DNA of 6,036 nucleotides from Anaerolineales bacterium. Its GTDB lineage: Bacteria > Chloroflexota > Anaerolineae > Epilineales > JAANWY01. How positions within the stretch are numbered: position 1 is the stretch's first letter; each line of letters begins with the position of its first letter. A program made the translations under genes and the position numbers. The notes under the pieces were generated by a model. The model was not told the origin of the DNA. It made no database searches and saw nothing but the letters and a program-made list of their open reading frames with translations. Below, piece after piece: positions 1 through 6,018 of this stretch. Where the stretch lies: NCBI GenBank assembly GCA_018263655.1, contig JAANWY010000135.1, forward strand, positions 1 to 6,036, read 5' to 3'.

Positions 1-234
1 TCGCTTGATGGCACTCGGACGCCCCAACTTGTTGGGGGCCTTACCTCGAACAAGTACGAGCGTCCGCCTTCTGTGTCTCTACCCTCGCTTGACGACACTC
101 GGACGCCCCAACTTGTTGGGGGCCTTACCTCGAACAAGTACGAGCGTCCGCCTTCTGTGTCTCTACCCTCGCTTGACGACACTCGGACGCCCCAACTTGT
201 TGGGGGCCTTACCTCGAACAAGTACGAGCGTCCG
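1..234. repeat. Tandem 84-bp repeat array, 2.8 units visible, cut by window edge
   Basis: Period 84 bp: equivalent positions are 1, 85 and 169. Each unit is a 51-nt core (16-66, 100-150, 184-234) followed by a 33-nt linker (67-99, 151-183). The three cores are identical base for base and the two complete linkers are identical. The partial linker at 1-15 differs from 85-99 at two positions (9 and 11). Homology stops at base 234, exactly at the end of the third core. The linker is pyrimidine-rich on the plus strand (20 of 24 bases at 67-90). The array begins 31 nt beyond the stop codon of the glycosyltransferase gene, so it would lie in the 3' part of the operon transcript. Because 84 is divisible by 3, open frames run through it by chance; they lack a ribosome binding site and I do not call them genes. 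I do not recognise the repeat family. Confidence 0.95.
16..66. other. Predicted three-way-junction fold of the repeat core (also at 100-150 and 184-234)
   Basis: Positions are for the first copy. An outer stem pairs 16-21 (CGGACG) with 61-66 (CGTCCG). Directly against it sits hairpin 1 at 22-37 (CCCCAA, loop CTTG, TTGGGG). A 7-nt linker at 38-44 follows. Hairpin 2 at 45-60 (CTCG, loop AACAAGTA, CGAG) then abuts the closing strand. The CTTG loop of hairpin 1 is complementary to CAAG in the loop of hairpin 2, which would allow a kissing interaction. Alternatively 27-33 (ACTTGTT) can pair with 49-55 (AACAAGT) as one 7-bp helix, which would destroy both hairpins. The pairing is seen in the sequence on either strand. 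Whether it forms in RNA or DNA is inference, because all three copies are identical and so give no covariation. Confidence 0.6.
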
Positions 235-237
235 TGC

Positions 238-262
238 TGGATGAGTAAAGCTTGGTCATCCA
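238..262 (-). other. Short inverted repeat just past the operon's last stop codon
   Basis: Bases 238-244 (TGGATGA) are complementary to 256-262 (TCATCCA), giving a 7-bp stem with an 11-nt loop. It begins 3 nt after the glycosyltransferase stop codon, where a transcript terminator or 3'-end stabilising hairpin would be expected. The stem is not GC-rich and no run of T follows it on the minus strand, so I do not call it an intrinsic terminator. Confidence 0.3.
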
Positions 263-265
263 TGC

Positions 266-1366
266 TCACTGCAATGCTGTATGTTTATAGACCTTGAGCG
301 TGGTCCGAGCAGTACGTTGCCAACTGAAGCCGGCGGCCCGCTCCAAACCCGCCTCACGCATGGCGTGGCGGCGGTCCTCGTCGCGCAGCACCGCCGCCAT
401 TGCTTGAGCCAGGCCATCAGCATCATCGGGGGCGACGGTGAGGCCGGCGTCCCCCACCACCTCCGGCAAACTGGAAACGCTCGACGTCACCACCGGCGTG
501 CCACAGGCCATCGCTTCCAGCACCGGCAGCCCGAAGCCTTCGTACGTCGATGGAAAGACCAAGAGGTCCGCGCCGCTGTACACAGCCGGCTTGTCCGCTT
601 CGTCGACCCACCCCGAGAATACGACGGTGTCTGTGATGTCCACCTCGGCAGCCACACGCTGCGGATCGGGTGCGAAATCCGTGTCGGCTGATGGGAGACG
701 TCCCGCAATCACCAGGCGGAGGCCGGCGGGCAGATGTTCCTGCTCTTGCAACTGGGCGAAAGCCTTCAGCAAGCTGGGAACATTCTTGCGCCGATCGAAC
801 CCGCCCAGGTACAGCACGTATCGGTCCGGGAGTCCGTAGCGTGATCGCACACGCTTGATGGCTTTGTGGGAAGCCGGCCGAAACTGCGGACCGGCGGCGA
901 GTGGAATGACGTGCACGCGCTCCGGCTTCACCTCCAGATGGGCGACGATGTCGCGCTTCGAACACGCTGAGTCGGCGATGATGGCGTCTGCGCGGCGCGC
1001 GCCGGCGGCTACGAGCCGGGTGTAGGTGCGGACCAGCACCGAGCCCCGATATGCCGGCAGCACCATCGGGATCAAATCGTGCACCGTGACCACTGTCGGC
1101 GTGGTAGGCCGGGCCGGCGAGGCGAAATACGGAACGTGGGCGACATCGACCGGGTGTCGGGCGCATGCTTGGGGGAACGTTACCTGCTCGAACCATACTT
1201 TTGCAATGTTCGCGAGCGGTCCCCGTTTGGCGCCTGATCGAGGCGCGACGGAGCACACGGTGAGTGGGGGGGCGAGATCCGTCAGGGCCGGCAGCAAGTG
1301 GCGCACATACTGACCACTCCCAGTCGCTGGCCGATCCCAAAACCAGGTGTTGACAGCGACGATCAC
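266..1366 (-). CDS. Glycosyltransferase, GT4-like (family 1 group), GT-B fold
   Basis: 366 residues, a normal full length. It should transfer a sugar from a nucleotide-activated donor to a growing glycan, at the cytoplasmic face of the membrane. The N-terminal acceptor half carries the glycine-rich GSGQYVR (16-22) and VHDLIP (95-100). The C-terminal donor half starts near residue 180 with YLGGFDRRKN (186-195). It continues through VIAGR (219-223) and the signature EGFGLPVLE, with E276 and E284 spaced as the EX7E motif of retaining GT4 enzymes. CGTPVV (288-293) and LPEVVGDAG (300-308) follow. There is no signal peptide or membrane segment. The start is GTG, one codon after an in-frame TGA, with GGGAG 10 nt upstream (1377-1381). 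It is last in the operon, 52 nt after galE. Donor and acceptor cannot be read from sequence; many relatives are annotated as mannosyltransferases of polysaccharide clusters. Confidence 0.93.
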   Translation of the reverse strand: MIVAVNTWFWDRPATGSGQYVRHLLPALTDLAPPLTVCSVAPRSGAKRGPLANIAKVWFEQVTFPQACARHPVDVAHVPYFASPARPTTPTVVTVHDLIPMVLPAYRGSVLVRTYTRLVAAGARRADAIIADSACSKRDIVAHLEVKPERVHVIPLAAGPQFRPASHKAIKRVRSRYGLPDRYVLYLGGFDRRKNVPSLLKAFAQLQEQEHLPAGLRLVIAGRLPSADTDFAPDPQRVAAEVDITDTVVFSGWVDEADKPAVYSGADLLVFPSTYEGFGLPVLEAMACGTPVVTSSVSSLPEVVGDAGLTVAPDDADGLAQAMAAVLRDEDRRHAMREAGLERAAGFSWQRTARTTLKVYKHTALQ

Positions 1367-1418
1367 TGCTCACATACTCCCACGTCAGCTCTGGGGTGCG
1401 CCGCTCTCAGCTGCGCTG

Positions 1419-2423
1419 TCAGCCCCCCAGCGCCTCCCAGACCGGGCGAGAATACCCTTCTGGATGTTGCCGGCGCCACTCCCACGCGCTCCCGATGATG
1501 TCGTCGAGGTCTGGATGCTGAGGATTCCAACCGAGCTCTTGCTGGATGCGTTCGGAGCTGGCGACGAGTACGGCGGGGTCGCCGGGCCGGCGCCCTGCTT
1601 CGGCCACTGGGATGGATCGGCCCGTCACACGTCGGGCAGCCTCCAGCACCTCGCGATTCGTGAATCCGCGACCGTTGCCCAGGTTATAGATGCGCTGTGC
1701 GCCAGGCTCAAGGGCGTGCAAGGCCAGGAGATGGGCCGAGGCCAGGTCAAGCACGTGAATGTAGTCGCGGATGCAGGTCCCGTCCCGTGTCGGATAGTCG
1801 GTCCCGTAGAGCTCTAGGTGGTCGCGTTGACCGGCCGCCACCTGTAGGGTGATGGGAATCAGGTGCGTTTCGGGCTGGTGATCCTCGCCCAGGGGCGGGG
1901 CCGCGCCGGCGGCGTTGAAGTAGCGCAGGGCCGTGTAGCCCAGGCCGTGAATCTGGTTGAACCAGGTCAGCATCCGCTCGACCATCAGTTTCGATGCACC
2001 GTAGACGCTGACGGGCCGGAGCGAGTGGTCTTCGTCGATGGGTGTGTATTCCGGATCACCGTACACGGCCGCTGTCGACGAGAACACGAAGCGCTCGACG
2101 TCATACTCGAGCATGGTCGTCAGCAGCGTCAGCGCGTTGGCTGTGTTGTTCTCGAAGTAGATTTCGGGTTTCTGCATCGACTCGCCGGCCTCGATGAAGG
2201 CGGCGAAGTGCATCACGGTCTCAAAGGCATCTTTGCCGAACACCCGATCGAGCATGGCCTTGTCGCCGATATCGCCGTGGACAAATTCGGCGTTCGGATG
2301 AAGGGCCTCGCGATGTCCACGCGCCAGGTTGTCGCAGACGGTGACCTCGTGGCCCGCACCGACCAACTCCGCTGTTACGGCGCTGCCGATGAAGCCGGCG
2401 CCTCCAGTCACGAGCACTTGCAT
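1419..2423 (-). CDS. galE: UDP-glucose 4-epimerase GalE
   Basis: 334 residues, the usual GalE length. It interconverts UDP-glucose and UDP-galactose in the cytoplasm with tightly bound NAD, in the Leloir pathway and in supply of UDP-galactose for glycans. It is an extended SDR. The Rossmann motif GGAGFIG is at 7-13 and DN at 31-32. SSTAAVYG (115-122) places catalytic T117, and Y141 with K145 (YGASK) completes the triad. LRYFNAAGA (166-174) and RDGTCIRDYIHVLDLA (213-228) are GalE hallmarks, and RRPGD (278-282) closes the sugar site. The reading frame stays open up to 2624, but the Rossmann motif begins directly at this ATG and the extra 67 residues are only the shadow of the upstream gene. GAGAGG lies 11 nt upstream (2435-2440), inside the end of that gene. 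The 7-nt gap suggests translational coupling. Confidence 0.95.
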   Translation of the reverse strand: MQVLVTGGAGFIGSAVTAELVGAGHEVTVCDNLARGHREALHPNAEFVHGDIGDKAMLDRVFGKDAFETVMHFAAFIEAGESMQKPEIYFENNTANALTLLTTMLEYDVERFVFSSTAAVYGDPEYTPIDEDHSLRPVSVYGASKLMVERMLTWFNQIHGLGYTALRYFNAAGAAPPLGEDHQPETHLIPITLQVAAGQRDHLELYGTDYPTRDGTCIRDYIHVLDLASAHLLALHALEPGAQRIYNLGNGRGFTNREVLEAARRVTGRSIPVAEAGRRPGDPAVLVASSERIQQELGWNPQHPDLDDIIGSAWEWRRQHPEGYSRPVWEALGG

Positions 2424-2430
2424 GGGGCCA

Positions 2431-3357
2431 TTATCCTCTCTCGCCTTGTGAGGCGAAGAACTCAATCGTTCGCGCCAGGCCTTCCTCGAACGGTGTCGCC
2501 GGCCCCCATTGCAGGTCCCGCACGGCCCGGGCCGGATCGAGCACGCTGTGCCGGATGTCGCCGGGTCGAGGTGGCGCGTGGCGCGTATCTTGCTGAAGGC
2601 CGACCAGCTCTCGGAGGCGATCAAATAGCACGTTGATGCTCACAGCGTCTCCAGTGCCCACGTTGTAGATCGCGTTATCGCCGTGATGCAAAGCCTGGAG
2701 GTTGGCCCTTGCCACGTCACCCACAAATACAAAATCCCGTGTCTGATCCCCGTCGTCGTAGATGGTCACTGGCTGATCGTCAAGCATCAGCTCGACGAAA
2801 ACTGTGATGACGCCGGCCTCGCCGTATGGGTCCTGGCGTGGACCGTAGACGTTGGCGTAGCGCAGCGCGGTGAAGTCCAACCCATACAGTCGACGGTACA
2901 GAGCGAGATAATGTTCCCCCGCCCATTTTCCCTGGCCGTAGGGTGAGAGGGGGACGATCGGGTGGTCTTCTCGAATGGGTAGTTCGTCGGGGTCGCCGTA
3001 CACAGCACAGCTAGAGGCGAAGATGACCTTGCGGACATCATGCCGGCGGGCTTGCTCCAGCACGTTCACCAGGCCGGCCACATTTACTGAAGTATCATAC
3101 ACGGGATCAGCCAGCGAGTTAGGCACGCTCACCTGAGCTGCCTGGTGGTTGACGACGTCCGGCTGCTCGATTTCGAAAGCACGGGCTAGTTCCGGATCGC
3201 GGACGTCGATCTCGTAGAAGGCGGCTTCATCCGGCACATAGTCGCGCTTGCCCGACGTCAGGTTGTCCACCACAGTCACGCTGTGGCCGGCGTCCAGGTA
3301 GGTCTCAACGATGTGGGAGCCGATGAAGCCGGCTCCGCCGGTGACAAGAATTCTCAC
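2431..3357 (-). CDS. NAD-dependent epimerase of the extended SDR family (UDP-sugar 4-epimerase-like)
   Basis: 308 residues. It probably epimerises a nucleotide sugar at C4 with NAD bound. The cofactor motif GGAGFIG is at 7-13, with DNLTSG at 31-36. The active site shows SSCAVYG (115-121, catalytic S116) and Y140/K144 (YGQGK). LRYANVYGPRQ (165-175), DGDQTRDFVFVGDVA (202-216), YNVGTG (231-236) and RPGDIRHS (264-271) are typical of the shorter GalE-like and WbpP-like epimerases. The Asp-Glu pair expected of dTDP-glucose 4,6-dehydratases after the first active-site serine is absent, so a dehydratase is unlikely. It begins with GTG 2 nt after the glycerate kinase stop codon; the Shine-Dalgarno is weak, so coupled re-initiation is likely. 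It is paralogous to the galE that follows. Substrate (glucose, N-acetyl-glucosamine, glucuronate or other) is undetermined. Confidence 0.9.
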   Translation of the reverse strand: MRILVTGGAGFIGSHIVETYLDAGHSVTVVDNLTSGKRDYVPDEAAFYEIDVRDPELARAFEIEQPDVVNHQAAQVSVPNSLADPVYDTSVNVAGLVNVLEQARRHDVRKVIFASSCAVYGDPDELPIREDHPIVPLSPYGQGKWAGEHYLALYRRLYGLDFTALRYANVYGPRQDPYGEAGVITVFVELMLDDQPVTIYDDGDQTRDFVFVGDVARANLQALHHGDNAIYNVGTGDAVSINVLFDRLRELVGLQQDTRHAPPRPGDIRHSVLDPARAVRDLQWGPATPFEEGLARTIEFFASQGERG

Positions 3358-3359
3358 AG

Positions 3360-4724
3360 CTACTCGAACACGAACACGAAGATCAGGTCGTTTACGTTGG
3401 TGTTGGTTGGCCCGGTGATGATGAGGTCTCCAAGTTGGTCGAAGAAGTGATACGAATCGCTGCGGTGCAGATAGTCTCGGGGGTCAAGGTCCTCAGCGCG
3501 CGCTCTCGCCACAGTGGAGTCGGTCACGACACCGCCGGCTGCGTCCGTCGGGCCATCGGTGCCGTCAGTCGCCAGGGACGCGATCAACGCATTGTCCAGG
3601 CCCTCGATGGCAATGCCGGCCGCGAGCGCGAGTTCCATGTTGCGCCCCCCCTTGCCGGTCCCTTGCAGCGTCACTGTGGTCTCTCCCCCGGCGATGACGC
3701 ACGCCGGCCGCGGCGCCGGGCGACCGTAGTGTGCAATTTCTTTCGCGATGCCGGCGAACACCTGGGCTACTTCGCGCGCTTCGCCTTCGACATACGTGGA
3801 CAAGAGCAACGTGTGGTACCCCAGTGCCTGGGCTTGCTCGGCCGCAGCTTGGGCGGCTATGGCGTTATCACTGATGATGACGTTGGTCACCTGGTCGAAG
3901 ATGGGATCGCCGGGCTTGGGTGTCTCGTCGATCTCGCCCTGCCGGCCGGCATCCAAGTGCTGGCGGATCGAGGAGGGCACCTTGGCCCACAGATTGTAGC
4001 GGTTCAGCACATCCCACGCCGTCTGGTACGTGGATGCATCCGGGGCCGTGGGGCCAGACGCGATGACGTCGAGCGGACTGCCCACGACGTCCGACAAGAT
4101 CAGCGTCAGTACCTCGGCTGGCGCGGCCATCCGCGCCAACTGGCCACCTTTGACACCGGATAGATGCTTGCGGACCGCGTTGATCTCATTGATGGTGGCC
4201 CCCGAGGCCAGAAGTTGGCCGGTGAGAGCCTGCAAATTGTGCAACTGAATGCCTTCGACGGGCATGACCATCAGGGCCGAGCCACCACCCGAGATGAGCG
4301 CAATCACCAGGTCGCGCTCCGTCGTGTCCTTGAGGAGGTCGGCGATGCGGCGCGTGCCGGCTAGTCCGGCCGGGTCTGGGAGTGGGTGGCCGCCTTCGTG
4401 AATGGCGATCTTCCGGGTGGGCGCTGTGTAACCGTGTTTGACGACAGCCACACCGCGCGCGAGGTGGTCCTGTAGGATGTTTTCGATGGTTTGGGCCATG
4501 GCGGCGCCGGCTTTTCCGCCACCGACAACGTAGATGTTTTCGTATGCGTTCAAGTTGTACGTGTGGCTATTCACACGTAAGCTTGCGCCATCGCGTGTTA
4601 TGTGCCGGCGTATAGCTTCCGTCGGGTCCACGGCTTCCAGAGCCGCCTTCATGATGGCCAACACGTGATCGAGTTCGGCTTGCGCCAGCCCCTCGACAGT
4701 TGTCGGCGATCGAAACTCAACCAT
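3360..4724 (-). CDS. Glycerate 2-kinase, class II (DUF4147/MOFRL family, GckA/TtuD-like)
   Basis: 454 residues from the chosen start, matching the family. It phosphorylates D-glycerate with ATP, giving 2-phosphoglycerate in the bacterial enzymes of this class that have been studied. That feeds glycerate from glyoxylate, serine or tartrate routes into glycolysis. The N-terminal DUF4147 domain shows VVGGGKAG (66-73), SGGGSALM (145-152), INAVRKHLSGVKGGQLA (181-197) and SDVVGSPLDVIASGPT (211-226). The C-terminal MOFRL domain shows GGETTVTLQGTGKGGRNME (346-364), ATDGTDGPTDAAGG (385-398) and TGPTNTNVND (437-446). The frame extends to a GTG at 4760 inside the shikimate kinase gene. The ATG at 4724 is preferred because GAGGAG lies 7 nt before it. 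The end of the protein is an unusual FVFVFE tail encoded by a short near-repeat (3363-3380). No gene for a glyoxylate pathway lies nearby, so its metabolic partner is unknown. Confidence 0.94.
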   Translation of the reverse strand: MVEFRSPTTVEGLAQAELDHVLAIMKAALEAVDPTEAIRRHITRDGASLRVNSHTYNLNAYENIYVVGGGKAGAAMAQTIENILQDHLARGVAVVKHGYTAPTRKIAIHEGGHPLPDPAGLAGTRRIADLLKDTTERDLVIALISGGGSALMVMPVEGIQLHNLQALTGQLLASGATINEINAVRKHLSGVKGGQLARMAAPAEVLTLILSDVVGSPLDVIASGPTAPDASTYQTAWDVLNRYNLWAKVPSSIRQHLDAGRQGEIDETPKPGDPIFDQVTNVIISDNAIAAQAAAEQAQALGYHTLLLSTYVEGEAREVAQVFAGIAKEIAHYGRPAPRPACVIAGGETTVTLQGTGKGGRNMELALAAGIAIEGLDNALIASLATDGTDGPTDAAGGVVTDSTVARARAEDLDPRDYLHRSDSYHFFDQLGDLIITGPTNTNVNDLIFVFVFE

Positions 4725-4731
4725 CCCGTTT

Positions 4732-4737
4732 CTCCTC
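4732..4737 (-). promoter_or_regulatory. Strong Shine-Dalgarno that fixes the glycerate kinase start
   Basis: The minus strand reads GAGGAG here, followed by 7 nt and then ATG at 4724. It is the best ribosome binding site in the window and lies in the 19-nt gap after the shikimate kinase stop codon. It argues against the upstream GTG at 4760. Confidence 0.85.
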
Positions 4738-4743
4738 ACACTT

Positions 4744-5307
4744 TTAGCAGAAGGCCACACCGATGCTGCCTAGTTTGTCAATGACTCGATCCGCGACTTC
4801 TTCAATCGAAATATCATCCGTGGAGACAACCGTGTCTGCCAGGGAGTCGTAGAGGGGCTGTCGCTTCTGTTTAAGTTCGATAATCTGTTGCAGTGGGTCG
4901 TCGCCGGCCAGCAGGGGGCGGATCGGTACCTCGCTGGTTGTGTCCTCGGCCTGCATGCGGTGTAGAATCGTCTCCGGTTCGGCCTCCAAGAGCACGATCC
5001 AGCCGCGCTCAGCCATCCTCTCCCGATTCGTCTTGTAGGTGATGACTCCTCCCCCCGTCGCAATCACAGCTTGGTCTCGCGCAAGCGCTTCTTCCAACGC
5101 CAGTCGCTCTAATTCGCGGAAGTGCAGCTCACCGTCTTCCTCGAAGATCTCCGGAATCGACTTGCGCGCCATGCCGGCGATCCAGGCGTCGGTGTCGATG
5201 AAGGCCCGGCCGAGCCGCTGGGCCAGGATCCAGCCGGCGCGCGATTTGCCAGTCGTACTGAATCCGATGAGTATGATATTCGATTTTTTGCTTTGATTTT
5301 CATTCAT
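4744..5307 (-). CDS. aroK: Shikimate kinase
   Basis: 187 residues, normal to slightly long. It phosphorylates the 3-hydroxyl of shikimate with ATP, the fifth step of the chorismate pathway, in the cytoplasm. It is a P-loop kinase of the adenylate-kinase-like fold. Walker A is GFSTTGKS (15-22). The shikimate-binding DTD is at 38-40, with R64 in FRE (63-65). The GGG turn (85-87) is the Walker B-like region, the lid contains RPLL (130-133), and R149 with Y153 (RQPLY) closes the active site. All usual substrate contacts are present. The residue after GKS is R23, where family members generally have T or S. The start is ATG, 6 nt after the glycosylase stop codon. No good Shine-Dalgarno is visible, so translation probably depends on coupling to the upstream gene. 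The last seven residues (IGVAFC) add a short tail. Confidence 0.94.
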   Translation of the reverse strand: MNENQSKKSNIILIGFSTTGKSRAGWILAQRLGRAFIDTDAWIAGMARKSIPEIFEEDGELHFRELERLALEEALARDQAVIATGGGVITYKTNRERMAERGWIVLLEAEPETILHRMQAEDTTSEVPIRPLLAGDDPLQQIIELKQKRQPLYDSLADTVVSTDDISIEEVADRVIDKLGSIGVAFC

Positions 5308-5313
5308 CGTTGT

Positions 5314-5892
5314 TCAACGGTGAATCACGAATCTCCAAGGTGCCGTCAACGCTGCCTCATCGCCGCGCACGCCAATTCGGGGCGTCCTCTTAACTTGGCC
5401 GGCGTTGATTGGATCACCTGGCTCGAGGAAAAGCTCATCTCCGGCCACGAGATCCGTCCCATTCAGTGAGCGGTCGATGGTTAGAGCCTGACACAGTTTG
5501 CCAGGCCCATCGGTTAGCTCCGAGTCTGGACGGTTAGGACGATACAGGCGCATAACGTCGATGCCCTCGTCAGGCCGGAGACCGCGGATTAGGACGGCTG
5601 CTGGAAATCCTTCATATTCGGTCACGACGTTCAGGCAGTGGTGCATTCCGTAGATCAGGTAGACGTAAGCATAGCCTGGCGGCCCGTACATGACCTCGTT
5701 GCGCGGCGTCCGTCCGATGGAGGCGTGGCTGGCTTGATCATCTTCGCCAACGTAAGCTTCCGTTTCGACGATCGTGCCACTGACGCGTTGTTCATCGAGG
5801 ATGCGGACTAGCCGGCAACCGAGCAAGTCGCGCGCCACTTCCAGCGTCGCGCGGGTGAAGAAGTCGCGATTTCGGCGTTGTTCGTTTGGCAA
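5314..5892 (-). CDS. mpg: 3-methyladenine DNA glycosylase, AAG/MPG family
   Basis: 192 residues, the usual bacterial size for this single-domain family. It excises alkylated and deaminated purines (3-methyladenine, 7-methylguanine, hypoxanthine) to start base-excision repair. The active-site segment VETEAY (42-47) supplies the general base E45 and Y47. H56 lies in the DDQASHAS stretch (51-58). YVYLIYG (76-82) gives Y78, which stacks on the flipped base, and Y81, which intercalates; these match E125, Y127, H136, Y159 and Y162 of human AAG. ELTDGPGKLCQALTI (125-139) is another family block. The start is TTG with GAGG 5 nt upstream (5898-5901). No in-frame ATG or GTG lies between it and the upstream stop codon at 5920-5922. 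As first gene of the operon its weak start codon would lower its dosage relative to the transcript. Confidence 0.95.
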   Translation of the reverse strand: MPNEQRRNRDFFTRATLEVARDLLGCRLVRILDEQRVSGTIVETEAYVGEDDQASHASIGRTPRNEVMYGPPGYAYVYLIYGMHHCLNVVTEYEGFPAAVLIRGLRPDEGIDVMRLYRPNRPDSELTDGPGKLCQALTIDRSLNGTDLVAGDELFLEPGDPINAGQVKRTPRIGVRGDEAALTAPWRFVIHR

Positions 5893-5897
5893 GTCTC

Positions 5898-5901
5898 CCT
5901 C
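5898..5901 (-). promoter_or_regulatory. Shine-Dalgarno supporting the TTG start of mpg
   Basis: The minus strand reads GAGGGAG at 5895-5901. The GAGG part at 5898-5901 is followed by 5 nt and then TTG at 5892. It is the main reason for accepting a TTG start here. Confidence 0.7.
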
Positions 5902-5925
5902 ACTGAAAGATGGATACCTTCATGA

Positions 5926-5954
5926 ATTGTACCATAAACAGTGGCGAAACTCAA
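5926..5954 (-). promoter_or_regulatory. Sigma-70-like promoter with extended -10 for the six-gene operon
   Basis: On the minus strand the -35 element is TTGAGT (5949-5954), the spacer is exactly 17 nt, and the -10 is TACAAT (5926-5931). A TGG triplet directly before the -10 makes it an extended -10. Transcription should start near 5918-5920, giving a leader of roughly 27 nt before the mpg start. The gaps between the six genes downstream are short, so this promoter could drive all of them. No operator-like inverted repeat was recognised around it. Confidence 0.75.
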
Positions 5955-6018
5955 TCGATTTTGTGACTACTCAGGTTACCACCCGCGCAGTAGAGAAATG
6001 CGGAAAAATGGGGTCCGT

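Noticed and set aside
16..66. tRNA gene, because of the cloverleaf-like fold
   Set aside because: There are only two inner hairpins, no T-loop or anticodon-arm consensus, and the length is 51 nt rather than about 75.
89..117. Promoter inside each repeat unit, from a TTGACG at 89-94
   Set aside because: No acceptable -10 sequence lies 16-18 nt downstream; the bases at 112-117 read CTTGTT.
1..234. CRISPR array (51-nt repeats with 33-nt spacers)
   Set aside because: The two full spacers are identical and the partial third differs at only two bases; the repeat is longer than known CRISPR repeats and no cas gene is present.
1..234. Integron attC sites, suggested by AAC and GTT bordering the inner hairpin
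   Set aside because: AAC and GTT lie only 2 nt apart within a small hairpin, the RYYYAAC and GTTRRRY consensus is not met, and no cassette or integrase is present.
5..297. Repetitive small proteins of 74-79 residues read across the repeats
   Set aside because: The open frames exist only because the 84-bp period is a multiple of three; there is no ribosome binding site and two frames are open equally.
423..1373. Minus-strand frame of 316 codons overlapping the glycosyltransferase
   Set aside because: Same strand but another frame; the translation is arginine-rich and low in motifs, whereas the 366-residue frame carries the GT4 signatures.
1367..1418. Promoter or terminator in the 52-nt gap between galE and the glycosyltransferase
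   Set aside because: Only a 5-bp inverted repeat (1386-1390 with 1409-1413) and the Shine-Dalgarno GGGAG are visible; no -10/-35 pair and no T run.
2424..2624. N-terminal extension of GalE by 67 residues
   Set aside because: The extension overlaps the coding end of the upstream epimerase and has no similarity to GalE; the Rossmann motif starts at the ATG at 2423.
1863..2636. Plus-strand frame of 257 codons opposite galE and the upstream epimerase
   Set aside because: It lies opposite two genes with complete family motifs; its translation shows no recognisable domain and it crosses their junction.
3435..4163. Plus-strand frame of 242 codons opposite glycerate kinase
   Set aside because: Shadow of the glycerate kinase gene in high-GC DNA, without domain motifs or a ribosome binding site.
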